This document shows positions 35,349-41,845 of a stretch of DNA of 53,681 nt, piece by piece. Numbering within the stretch: the first letter of the stretch is position 1; each line of letters opens with the position of its first letter. The notes beneath the pieces are model-generated. The model made no database searches and was not told the origin of the DNA. It saw nothing but the letters and a program-made list of their open reading frames with translations. Source of the DNA: Alkalicoccus luteus (GTDB lineage: Bacteria; Bacillota; Bacilli; Bacillales; Salisediminibacteriaceae). The stretch is from the NCBI RefSeq assembly GCF_012034335.1, contig NZ_JAATHJ010000023.1:1-53681 (forward strand). Direction: 5' to 3'. The translations under genes and the position numbers were made by a program.

Positions 35349-35967
35349 ACTTACATGTTTATTCTATTTATTGTATTCCTCTCCTCTTACCGAGCCTGCC
35401 GTGGGCTTGCCTTCAGCCGATGAATCGTTTTTCGTAGAGACATATGCTGCTTCTCGCACCAAGCGCAGGTCTGGCAGGAAGAGTTGATTGCAAAAACAAC
35501 TTTGTGGCTTGTGAAAGCGACACAACGCCCGGCAATTGTAACAGAACGTTCCGTGAAACTAACTTAACAGCGGTCAAACGTAACTTACGCAACTTAACAG
35601 ACCGTTATAACGAATAAAACAACTTAAGACCTCGCAAAAGTAACATAACGCGGGGGAATTCGAACAGTCGCCTACAACCACAGATACGATGGCCTCGCAA
35701 GCTGACTCACACTGACCGTTGCAGAAGGACTGGCATCCCCGTTCCTGTAAGAAAGCTCGCAAAGGGAAGGTCCAATCACTATTGCACAAGCTCGGGCCAA
35801 CTATAACCAGGCATTTGAACCTTACTGCCAGCTGCCGACATCGGAGGACCTCGACTCCGAGAGGATCAGAACGAGGCGAAGATCCAGCGCTTCCGACAAC
35901 AGGAGGAAGCGGTTAGCTAAGCCCGTTCCCTCTGGAAAGCGAGTGTCCGCAGAGTCAGGCAGATGCA
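35349..35967 (+). repeat. Dispersed intergenic element, copy 3
   Basis: The left end is identical to copy 2 over ACTTACATGTTTATTC and similar for about 90 bases. The right end from about 35805 (ACCAGGCA, AGCTGCCGACATC, GGATCAGAACGAGGCGAAG, GCCCGTTCCCTCTGGAAAGC, AGTGTCCGCAG) matches copies 1 and 2. A CGCTTCC...GGAAGCG hairpin sits near the right end. The middle holds the 21-nt array of locus B. The element lies between two near-identical terminators and fills the 975-base gap between PepSY genes 1 and 2. No gene is supported inside it. Confidence 0.75.
35490..35656 (+). repeat. Array of 21-nt units, locus B
   Basis: On the minus strand the units are GTTATGTTACTTTTGCGAGGT (21), CTTAAGTTGTTT... 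(30), GTTAAGTTGCGT... (30), GTTAAGTTAGTTTCAC... (21), GTTCTGTTACAATTGCC... (21), GTTGTGTCGCTTTCAC... (21) and a last ACAAAGTTGTTTTTGC unit (21). Both the order of unit lengths and much of the sequence match locus A at 23.2 kb. Read on the plus strand in one frame the units end NNFV, SDTT, NRT, TNLT, NLT and NIT, with one stop codon. Confidence 0.85.
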
Positions 35968-36005
35968 AGTTTAGTCACTTGAAAAAACTTTATAGACACT
36001 CTTTT

Positions 36006-36035
36006 ACCGCCTTTGACTGAAGCCAAAGGCGGTTT
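36006..36035 (+). terminator. Second copy of the 35296 terminator
   Basis: ACCGCCTTTGACTGAAGC followed by CAAAGGCGGTTT differs from the 35296-35325 hairpin at one base in the stem edge. No gene ends just before it, so here it is a duplicate of the sequence that closes the two-component operon. Confidence 0.8.
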
Positions 36036-36176
36036 AGTTATGCTGTTTAACTAGGTATAAAAAGAGGCTTTATGGCCTTTCATACAATCGGGGACACCCT
36101 GTCGGAAGAAGAAGCGGATGAACCGCTTTGGTTTTGTTGCGACCGTCTGAGAAATGTTTAGCTGTTTCTAATCAAA

Positions 36177-36221
36177 TTCTCATTTTCTCTTCATGATGTT
36201 CTCATCTCCTCTGGATATAGT
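36177..36221 (+). promoter_or_regulatory. OmpR/PhoB-type direct-repeat box and -10 of PepSY gene 2
   Basis: Three 7-bp direct repeats, TTCTCAT (36177), TCTTCAT (36188) and TTCTCAT (36199), are spaced exactly 11 bp apart. Ten bases after the last one comes the -10 box TATAGT (36216-36221), with no good -35 hexamer. This is the layout of promoters activated by PhoB/OmpR-family regulators, and such a regulator is encoded at 32.5 kb. Binding is inferred from geometry. Confidence 0.7.
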
Positions 36222-36264
36222 AATAGCAGATCAACTAAACCTAATCCAAAAAGGAGCGAGTATC

Positions 36265-37089
36265 ATGAAAAAAACAATACTTTCGATCGCAGTAATTTCC
36301 GTTATTGGAGGAACGTCCGCTTTTGCACTGGCAGGAGATGATCCTTCAGCAGATTTGTCAGAAATCAATCAGACAACGAATGAGACAGCAGAGGAAAAGC
36401 CAGCATCAGCGAATGATGAAAGTGAGCGTATTACACCGGAACAGGCGGTGGATGCAGCCAAAACAATCGTCGACGGCCAGCTTGATGAAGTCGAGCTGGA
36501 TACGGAAAATGGTCAACTCGTGTATGAAGTAGAGCTCGACTATATGGACGATGATTACGATATAAAAGTGGATGCCTATACCGGTGAGGTTGTAAAAGTA
36601 GACGATGACCTGCTCGGTACAAGTGTTGAGCAGCAGGTTTCCATTTCCCTTGAGGAAGCAGAGGAAGCTGCACTCGCTCTCTTTGACGGCGGTAAAATTG
36701 ATGACCGCGAACTTGAGAAAAAGAACGGTCGGTACGTATACGAGCTGGAAGTAGAGATTTTTGATGAAGATGGCGACGTTTATATTGATGCCGAATCGGG
36801 CGAAGTGATCCATGTGGAAAGTGATATCCGCGGCTTTATGGCAGAGAGCGGTCACGAGCAAGCAGCACCGGAAGAGAGCGGTGAAAATCAAAGCAGCGGT
36901 GAACAGATTTCTGCACAGGAAGCAGCAGATATTGCACTGAACCACGTGGGAGAAGGATATGTCGATGATATTGAACTGGAACGTGAGAACGGCATGCTTG
37001 TTTATGAAGTAGAAGTCGAATACATGGATGATGATGTCGATGTGTATGTCGATGCCTTTACTGGTGAAGTCATCTATGTGGACCACTAA
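36265..37089 (+). CDS. Secreted PepSY-repeat protein 2 (YkoI-like)
   Basis: A 274-residue exported protein. A signal peptide (MKKTILSIAVISVIGGTSAF to about ALA) is followed by a Glu/Ala linker and three PepSY units, each starting with a helix (TPEQAVDAAKTI, SLEEAEEAALALF, SAQEAADIALNHV) and ending DAYTGEVVKV, DAESGEVIHV or DAFTGEVIYV. It is the nearest to B. subtilis YkoI and is very acidic. The ATG at 36265 follows AAAAGGAG; the frame opens earlier but runs into the promoter. The direct-repeat box upstream suggests control by the neighbouring response regulator. Confidence 0.85.
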   Translation: MKKTILSIAVISVIGGTSAFALAGDDPSADLSEINQTTNETAEEKPASANDESERITPEQAVDAAKTIVDGQLDEVELDTENGQLVYEVELDYMDDDYDIKVDAYTGEVVKVDDDLLGTSVEQQVSISLEEAEEAALALFDGGKIDDRELEKKNGRYVYELEVEIFDEDGDVYIDAESGEVIHVESDIRGFMAESGHEQAAPEESGENQSSGEQISAQEAADIALNHVGEGYVDDIELERENGMLVYEVEVEYMDDDVDVYVDAFTGEVIYVDH

Positions 37090-37090
37090 A

Positions 37091-37789
37091 ATGAAGAAGA
37101 GATGGAAACAGGCACTGCCGCTGCTATGCGGCGGTGCCTTCCTTACAGGTGTCTACGGCATGTTTGGAAATGATCCGGAGCTGCTTCACGCAGAAGAAGC
37201 AGTAGAAATGATGGAATCAAGATACCAAGGAGAGGTTACAGCCTTTCAGGCGCTGGACGACACGTATACGATGCAGCTGACGGCCGCGGATGGCACCTAT
37301 CAAATTGACCTGCATCCGGTTACAGGGGAAGTGCTGGCTTTTGAACCGATTAACGAACATGGTCTGGCACCGTCCGGTGAATCGGAAGGGCCGGAAAGAC
37401 TGGATCCGTCTGAAGTGGAAGCCATTGTCGCAGATACCGCTTCCGGAGCAGTTGTGACAGAAATGGAGCTGAAAGAGGAAGATAAGAACGTCTATGATGT
37501 CGTGTTTTCCCAGGACGGGGCTTCCGGCAGACTTGAGATTGATGCTTACAGCGGTGATATCGAGCTGTTTACGCTGGAGGAAGCAGTCCCGGTTGATCCA
37601 ATTGATCGGGAAGAAGCAGCAGCGATCGCACTGGAGGCCTTTTCCGGAGTTGTAGATGACATTGATCTGGAAGAAAAAGACGGGCGGCTCGTATATGAAA
37701 TTGAAGTTGAAAATGAAGCAAGCGACCAGGAGGCAGACGTCATCATAGATGCCTACAGCGGAGAAGTGCTGGATATCAAACACGATTAA
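37091..37789 (+). CDS. PepSY-domain protein 3, paralogue of PepSY protein 1
   Basis: A 232-residue protein with a basic start (MKKRWK), one hydrophobic segment (ALPLLCGGAFLTGVYGMF) and an acidic outer part with three PepSY-like units ending HPVTGEVLAFE, DAYSGDIELF and DAYSGEVLDI. It begins one base after the stop of PepSY gene 2, without a strong binding site of its own, so translation is probably coupled. Its layout matches PepSY protein 1 across the intergenic element, suggesting an ancestral gene duplication. Confidence 0.82.
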   Translation: MKKRWKQALPLLCGGAFLTGVYGMFGNDPELLHAEEAVEMMESRYQGEVTAFQALDDTYTMQLTAADGTYQIDLHPVTGEVLAFEPINEHGLAPSGESEGPERLDPSEVEAIVADTASGAVVTEMELKEEDKNVYDVVFSQDGASGRLEIDAYSGDIELFTLEEAVPVDPIDREEAAAIALEAFSGVVDDIDLEEKDGRLVYEIEVENEASDQEADVIIDAYSGEVLDIKHD

Positions 37790-37800
37790 AAGCAGAATAA

Positions 37801-37832
37801 AATCCGTACGGGAGGACCGTACGGATTACTTA
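37801..37832. terminator. Terminator after PepSY gene 3
   Basis: AATCCGTACGG pairs with CCGTACGGATT around a five-base loop, followed by ACTTACT. The convergent minus-strand gene at 37839 may use it too. Confidence 0.75.
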
Positions 37833-37838
37833 CTATGT

Positions 37839-38189
37839 CTAGAAGCTCTTATCGAGACTGGAGCGGGCAGCCTGAAGGTAAGCGCGATAGACGTCAGCGC
37901 GGGTTGAGCTGTCTTCCTTCATCGCTTCCTCAAGAAACAAAAAGTTCTCTGTTAAGTGTTTTGTTTCCATACCGTGTCTGACCAGGATCCCGTTCAGCCA
38001 GTGGGCATAATCGATAAACATTGCTTCACTGTTTACGGTAAAAGCTGCAGAGAGCTGCTTCAGATGATGGTTGTTGTCTTCCCGGCATTTTTCCTTGCCA
38101 CGATCCCCGTAACGTTCAAGCAGCTCAGGATTTGCTTCGTAGATTCGCTTTGTGACACGTTCGATAATCATTTCATCCGTCAGGATCAT
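37839..38189 (-). CDS. Small helical protein linked to the HmoA-like gene
   Basis: A 116-residue, all-helical soluble protein with phrases ANPELLERYGDRGKEKCREDN, FIDYAHWLNGILVRHGM. I do not recognise a named family with certainty. The ERYG-RG-C-ED-N-H-L pattern recalls the helical region found before B12-binding domains in some sensor-like proteins, but no B12 domain is present here. Its ATG overlaps the stop codon of the monooxygenase-like gene (ATGA), so the two are made together and may work together. Confidence 0.6.
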   Translation of the reverse strand: MILTDEMIIERVTKRIYEANPELLERYGDRGKEKCREDNNHHLKQLSAAFTVNSEAMFIDYAHWLNGILVRHGMETKHLTENFLFLEEAMKEDSSTRADVYRAYLQAARSSLDKSF

Positions 38190-38491
38190 GTGGCCACCAC
38201 TTTATGCTGGGAAACAGAAGGAATGATGGCAGCGAGGTCCTGATCCGGATACTTTTTTTCGAGGTCGTGAATACGCATGAAATCTTCACCGCGCACCCAG
38301 TTCATGTACGATTCCTTCGTATCAAAAAAAAGCTGTACGGTAATTTCACCGGCTTTTTTATCATTTTGCAGAAGCAGGAAATCAAGAAATCCGGGGGCGT
38401 TATCGACGATGCGGGAGCGGTTCTTGTATATGCCGATTACTTCGTCCGCCTTCTCCGCGGGGACATGGAACGTAGAAAATACAGTATACAT
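38186..38491 (-). CDS. Antibiotic-biosynthesis-monooxygenase-fold protein (HmoA-like)
   Basis: A 101-residue ABM-fold (ferredoxin-like) protein: MYTVFSTFHVPAEKADEVI, APGFLDFLLLQND, then the conserved middle YMNWVRGEDFMRIH. In Bacillus close relatives (HmoA, HmoB) degrade heme to release iron. The segment with W and H near residues 65-75 is where the IsdG-type catalytic residues lie, but I cannot confirm heme activity. The ATG at 38491 follows GGAGG by eight bases. It is cotranscribed with the helical protein downstream. Confidence 0.7.
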   Translation of the reverse strand: MYTVFSTFHVPAEKADEVIGIYKNRSRIVDNAPGFLDFLLLQNDKKAGEITVQLFFDTKESYMNWVRGEDFMRIHDLEKKYPDQDLAAIIPSVSQHKVVAT

Positions 38492-38597
38492 GGCAATAGC
38501 CTCCAATAGCTGATGATTTTCTCCAGACTACCACATGCTTCGCCTCCCTGCCTATTGCAATCAAGGAATAATTCTGTTCCCTGCTCCGAAAGAGCCT

Positions 38598-38625
38598 TTG
38601 CAAATGGTCCGGAATTGTTTAGAAT
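38598..38625 (+). promoter_or_regulatory. Sigma-A promoter of murB
   Basis: TTGCAA and TAGAAT are 16 bases apart, about 50 bases before the murB ATG. Confidence 0.65.
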
Positions 38626-38676
38626 GGAAAGGATAGTGATGAATAGAATTTATGCAAAAAGCAGCGAGGGATCATA

Positions 38677-39609
38677 ATGACAAATACAATAGATGTAATA
38701 GAAGCCGCATATGAACGACTGGCGGCAGTGCTCGGAGACGGGCTTGTAAAACGAAATGAACCGATGAGCCGCCATACGCTCACGAAGATGGGCGGCAATG
38801 CCGATATATTTGCAGCTCCGGAAACATTCGAACAGGCAGCACAAGTGGTAGCGATACAAAAGCAGTTTGACATTCCGTTTATGATTCTCGGAAATGGGTC
38901 CAATTTAATTGTACGTGACGGCGGCATCCGCGGTCTTGTCATGCACTTTAAGCATCTTCAGTCTATCACGGTTGATCAGCAGTCACTGACGTTGAGAGCA
39001 CAGGGAGGAGCAAACATTAAAGAGGCCTCCCGCAGCGCGCTCGACTACAGCTTAACCGGTCTTGAATTTGCATGCGGAATTCCGGGTACGATCGGCGGGG
39101 CGATGGTGATGAATGCCGGCGCATACGGCGGTGAAGTGAAAGACGTGATTGATTACGTCACCATTATCACACCGGAAGGCGAAATTAAGCGTCTCTACAA
39201 AGAAGAGCTTGAGCTGGACTACCGGAAAAGTATTATCGGCCGTAAACGGTACATCGTCCTGGAAGCCGTATTTCAGCTGGCAGAGGGCGATCCTGCAGTG
39301 ATTAAAGAAAAAATGGATGATTTGACGTTCCAGCGCGAATCGAAGCAGCCTCTTGAATATCCGTCTGTCGGAAGTGTCTTCAAGCGTCCGCCGGGGTATT
39401 TTGCAGGTAAGTTAATCCAGGACAGCGGCCTGCAGGGGAAAGGCTATGGCGATGCGGAAGTATCGACGAAGCACGCCGGCTTTATCGTAAATAAAGGCGA
39501 AGCAACTGCAACGGATTACTTAAGAACGATCGACATGGTGCAGCGTACGGTAAAAGAGAATTTCGGCGTGGATCTGGAGCTGGAAGCGAAAATCGTAGGC
39601 GAGGAATAG
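38677..39609 (+). CDS. murB: UDP-N-acetylenolpyruvoylglucosamine reductase MurB
   Basis: A 310-residue type II MurB that reduces the enolpyruvyl group to make UDP-MurNAc, using FAD and NADPH in the cytoplasm. The FAD domain has [13 protein letters not shown] and [26 protein letters not shown]. The catalytic serine lies in [11 protein letters not shown] and the final glutamate in ELEAKIVGE. Length is normal. The ribosome binding site (GCGAGGG) is modest. It stands alone here, away from any division/cell-wall cluster. Confidence 0.95.
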   Translation: MTNTIDVIEAAYERLAAVLGDGLVKRNEPMSRHTLTKMGGNADIFAAPETFEQAAQVVAIQKQFDIPFMILGNGSNLIVRDGGIRGLVMHFKHLQSITVDQQSLTLRAQGGANIKEASRSALDYSLTGLEFACGIPGTIGGAMVMNAGAYGGEVKDVIDYVTIITPEGEIKRLYKEELELDYRKSIIGRKRYIVLEAVFQLAEGDPAVIKEKMDDLTFQRESKQPLEYPSVGSVFKRPPGYFAGKLIQDSGLQGKGYGDAEVSTKHAGFIVNKGEATATDYLRTIDMVQRTVKENFGVDLELEAKIVGEE

Positions 39610-39691
39610 GCAGGCGGTTTTAATATAGGGGTAAGGGTCGCCGTACCGTACGTTTTAAAATCCGGTTCCGGCAGCCCTTTTTGTCGTTTCC

Positions 39692-40072
39692 TTAAGAAGG
39701 ACCTGCCAGAAGGAAACCAAATAGAAACGTACCGAGTGAACCGATGATGGTGATAGAGGAATACCAGAGGGCCGGCATCCAGGCACCGCGCCTTAGCAAC
39801 GTAATGGTTTCAACTGCAAAGGTGGAAAACGTTGTGAATGCCCCGAAAAAGCCAACTCCGGCCATTAGGAAAACAGGGTCTTCATATGCATCCAGCGGGA
39901 TGTAGCCAAGGTACAGTCCAAGAAAAAGTCCGAGACCAAAAGAGCCTGCCAGGTTTACAGCAAGCATTGGCACAGGAAAGCTGCTTTTCGTAAACCGATC
40001 AGTTAAAAGAACGCCAATCATATAGCGCAGAAGTGCACCGAGACCTCCGGCGAGTGCCATCAGCAGAATCAT
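39692..40072 (-). CDS. crcB: Fluoride channel FluC/CrcB, second subunit
   Basis: A 126-residue four-helix membrane protein: GGLGALLRYMIG, AVNLAGSFGLGLFLG, and the FGAFTTFSTFAVET motif that lines the fluoride pore. FluC proteins are dual-topology dimers that export fluoride. In Bacillus two unequal genes often lie together. This one is downstream; its ATG overlaps the stop of the other (ATGA) and follows GGAGGAG. Confidence 0.92.
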   Translation of the reverse strand: MILLMALAGGLGALLRYMIGVLLTDRFTKSSFPVPMLAVNLAGSFGLGLFLGLYLGYIPLDAYEDPVFLMAGVGFFGAFTTFSTFAVETITLLRRGAWMPALWYSSITIIGSLGTFLFGFLLAGPS

Positions 40073-40458
40073 GCTGTCTCCTCCTTTCGCTTCGTTGCAT
40101 AATATGTTCCGAAAAAGCCTAAGGCGGCTGCAGCCAGTCCTCCAAATATAGAGACGGCAAGGTATATAATTGGAGCGGTTTCGCTCAGGCCGGCAGTTAA
40201 AACAGTATCGGAAGCGAGTGTTGCCATCGTGGTAAAGCTCCCGCAAAAGCCAGCGCCAAGGCCTGCTTTAAGCCAGGCAGGCAGAGGCTTCAACAGCGTC
40301 CAGGCTGTGAGAGCGCCAAGCAGCAGGCTGCCGCTGATATTTTCAATAATCGTGCCGAAGGGGTAGCCGGTTTCCAGAAACGCCAAGTTAATCCAAAATC
40401 GCGAAGCTGCTCCTGTCATGCCGCCAATGAAGACGGCCAGTAAAATAACGGGATGCAT
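40069..40458 (-). CDS. crcB: Fluoride channel FluC/CrcB, first subunit
   Basis: A 129-residue four-helix protein: GGMTGAASRFWIN, ENISGSLLLGALTAW, and the pore motif FCGSFTTMATLASDT. With the downstream gene it probably makes a heterodimeric fluoride exporter. A TATAAT box lies upstream on the minus strand near 40530. I looked for the crcB fluoride riboswitch in the short leader and did not see its core. Confidence 0.92.
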   Translation of the reverse strand: MHPVILLAVFIGGMTGAASRFWINLAFLETGYPFGTIIENISGSLLLGALTAWTLLKPLPAWLKAGLGAGFCGSFTTMATLASDTVLTAGLSETAPIIYLAVSIFGGLAAAALGFFGTYYATKRKEETA

Positions 40459-40554
40459 GCATGCGCCCCCTTTCTATTTTGCCTGAAATCTGGTAATGTG
40501 TACGCCAGTGCGAATGCGCCTACTCCATTATACAGAAGGAATTGACTTTACCAT

Positions 40555-41367
40555 ATGACTGAATTTATTGCGTTACTTCAATACATTTTTCTCGGAGCAG
40601 TACAGGGATTGACCGAACCTCTTCCGGTATCATCAAGCGGCCACTTACGTCTCGTGCAGCACTTTTTCGGAATCGATGTTCCGGACTTGCATTTTGAGGT
40701 CTTCCTGAACGGGGCATCCTTGATTGCCGTTTTTATCGTCTATCGCCGTGATTTGATGGAAATGATAAACGGCACTGCCCGCTATGTAATGACGCGGGAG
40801 CGCCGGCACTATGGCTCGTTCCGGTTTGCATGGCTGATTGTGCTCGGTACGATACCGGCTATCATAGTCGGTGGTTTGTTCGCAGACTTTATCGGAGGCG
40901 AACTGACGGCGATTCACATGGTCGCGCTTGCCCTGATGATCACGGCGATCGCACTCTGGCTCATTCGAAACCTTCGCGGAGATAAAACAGATGAGCAAAT
41001 TACCGTCATGGATACCGTCATTATCGGCCTTGCTCAGACGCTCGCACTTGCGCCGGGGATCAGCCGGTCCGGGGCAACGGTTGTGGCAGCTCTTGCCCGA
41101 AAGGTAAGCCCGGAAACGGCGCTCAAATTTTCCTTCTTTTTATCGATACCGGTCAGTATCGGCAGCCTGGTATTTATGATTCCGGAAATGCATGCGGCTA
41201 TGACGGCTCCTGGAATGTTTCTGCCTTACGTTGTATCGTTTACCGTTTCTGTCATCGTTTCTGTCTTTGCGATCAAGCTGTTTATTAATCTTGTTACGAA
41301 TGGCCGCATGATTTATTTTGCGGCATACTGCCTGACGGTTTCTGTCTTGATTTTGTTTTTTGCTTAG
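40555..41367 (+). CDS. uppP: Undecaprenyl-diphosphatase UppP (BacA)
   Basis: A 270-residue membrane phosphatase that recycles the undecaprenyl carrier for cell-wall synthesis; extra dosage gives bacitracin resistance. The signature LGAVQGLTEPLPVSSSGHL (the usual GLTEFLP is GLTEPLP here) is followed by the FEVFLNGASL segment and the catalytic-site motif PGISRSGATV. Eight helices are expected. The start is ATG 40555. The Pro in place of the usual Phe in the first signature is worth noting but lies outside the catalytic residues. Confidence 0.92.
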   Translation: MTEFIALLQYIFLGAVQGLTEPLPVSSSGHLRLVQHFFGIDVPDLHFEVFLNGASLIAVFIVYRRDLMEMINGTARYVMTRERRHYGSFRFAWLIVLGTIPAIIVGGLFADFIGGELTAIHMVALALMITAIALWLIRNLRGDKTDEQITVMDTVIIGLAQTLALAPGISRSGATVVAALARKVSPETALKFSFFLSIPVSIGSLVFMIPEMHAAMTAPGMFLPYVVSFTVSVIVSVFAIKLFINLVTNGRMIYFAAYCLTVSVLILFFA

Positions 41368-41411
41368 ATAGAAAAAAGTTGCCAACAGTAAAAATTTTTG
41401 AAGAATATGGT

Positions 41412-41441
41412 TGACACACTGAATATGTGCATGCTACATTT
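41412..41441 (+). promoter_or_regulatory. Promoter of the M-box/mgtE unit
   Basis: A perfect TTGACA is followed 18 bases later by TACATT, preceded by TGC as in extended -10 boxes. Transcription would start near 41448, just before the riboswitch. Confidence 0.7.
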
Positions 41442-41462
41442 TCACAAGAACATCAGCTGAAT

Positions 41463-41618
41463 ACCTCGTTAGGTGAGGCTCCTGTGCAGGAGATACGCTG
41501 CTGCCCAAAAACGTCCAAAGACGCCAATGGGTCAACAGAAACCATCGACTTAAGGTGGTTTTTAACGCAGCTGGGATCATCCCTATGCCGCACAGTGCTA
41601 AAGCTCTACGATAGGGGG
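41463..41618 (+). ncRNA. M-box (ykoK) magnesium riboswitch
   Basis: All conserved M-box blocks are present in order: CGTTAGGTGAGGCTCCTG, GGAGATACGCTGCTGCCC, GTCCAAAGACGCCAATGGG, TCAACAGAAACCATCGAC, AAGGTGGTTTTTAACGCAGC, CCCTATGCC and CAGTGCTAAAGCTCTACGAT. High Mg2+ stabilises the fold and lets the downstream terminator form. The end of the aptamer is set where the CCTC/GGGG closing arms meet and is approximate. Confidence 0.96.
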
Positions 41619-41658
41619 AATGTACCGTTTTTTCGGTATATGCGAGTGCGTATTCAAG

Positions 41659-41688
41659 GCACCCTCTATTTGTGGAGGGTGCTTTTTT
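41659..41688 (+). terminator. Regulated terminator of the M-box
   Basis: GCACCCTC pairs with GAGGGTGC around an eight-base loop, followed by six T. It is the expression platform of the M-box, 40 bases downstream of the aptamer. Confidence 0.85.
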
Positions 41689-41737
41689 GATGAAGTATTT
41701 ACAGCTGAAACAGGTTTAAGGAAAGGAGTGGGGAAAG

Positions 41738-41818
41738 ATGGACCCCGATATATGTTTGTTCACAGAGGGTAAAGAAGTGATGAGAAAAAGGGGAGCCGCT
41801 TTCCCTGTTCCGGGATAA
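41738..41818 (+). CDS. Putative leader peptide upstream of mgtE
   Basis: An open frame of 26 codons between the M-box terminator and mgtE. It starts at ATG 41738, nine bases after AAAGGAG, a site as good as any in the window. The product begins MDPDIC, has a basic middle (VMRKRG) and ends FPVPG, so it is rich in Asp/Pro near the start and in Pro at the end. It stops 28 bases before mgtE, just upstream of a hairpin over the mgtE ribosome binding site. A role as a translated sensor is inferred; chance occurrence remains possible. Confidence 0.5.
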   Translation: MDPDICLFTEGKEVMRKRGAAFPVPG

Positions 41819-41819
41819 G

Positions 41820-41838
41820 CCTCCTCATAAAAGGGAGG
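41820..41838 (+). promoter_or_regulatory. Hairpin covering the mgtE ribosome binding site
   Basis: CCTCC (41820-41824) can pair with GGAGG (41834-41838), which is the mgtE ribosome binding site, around a nine-base loop. The leader-peptide stop codon at 41816-41818 is only one base away, so a ribosome terminating there would cover the CCTCC arm and free the binding site. Confidence 0.5.
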
Positions 41839-41845
41839 AAGGAAG

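Noticed and set aside
35719-35916. 65-codon frame at the right end of element copy 3
   Set aside because: The sequence is shared with non-coding copies 1 and 2, where the frame is broken.
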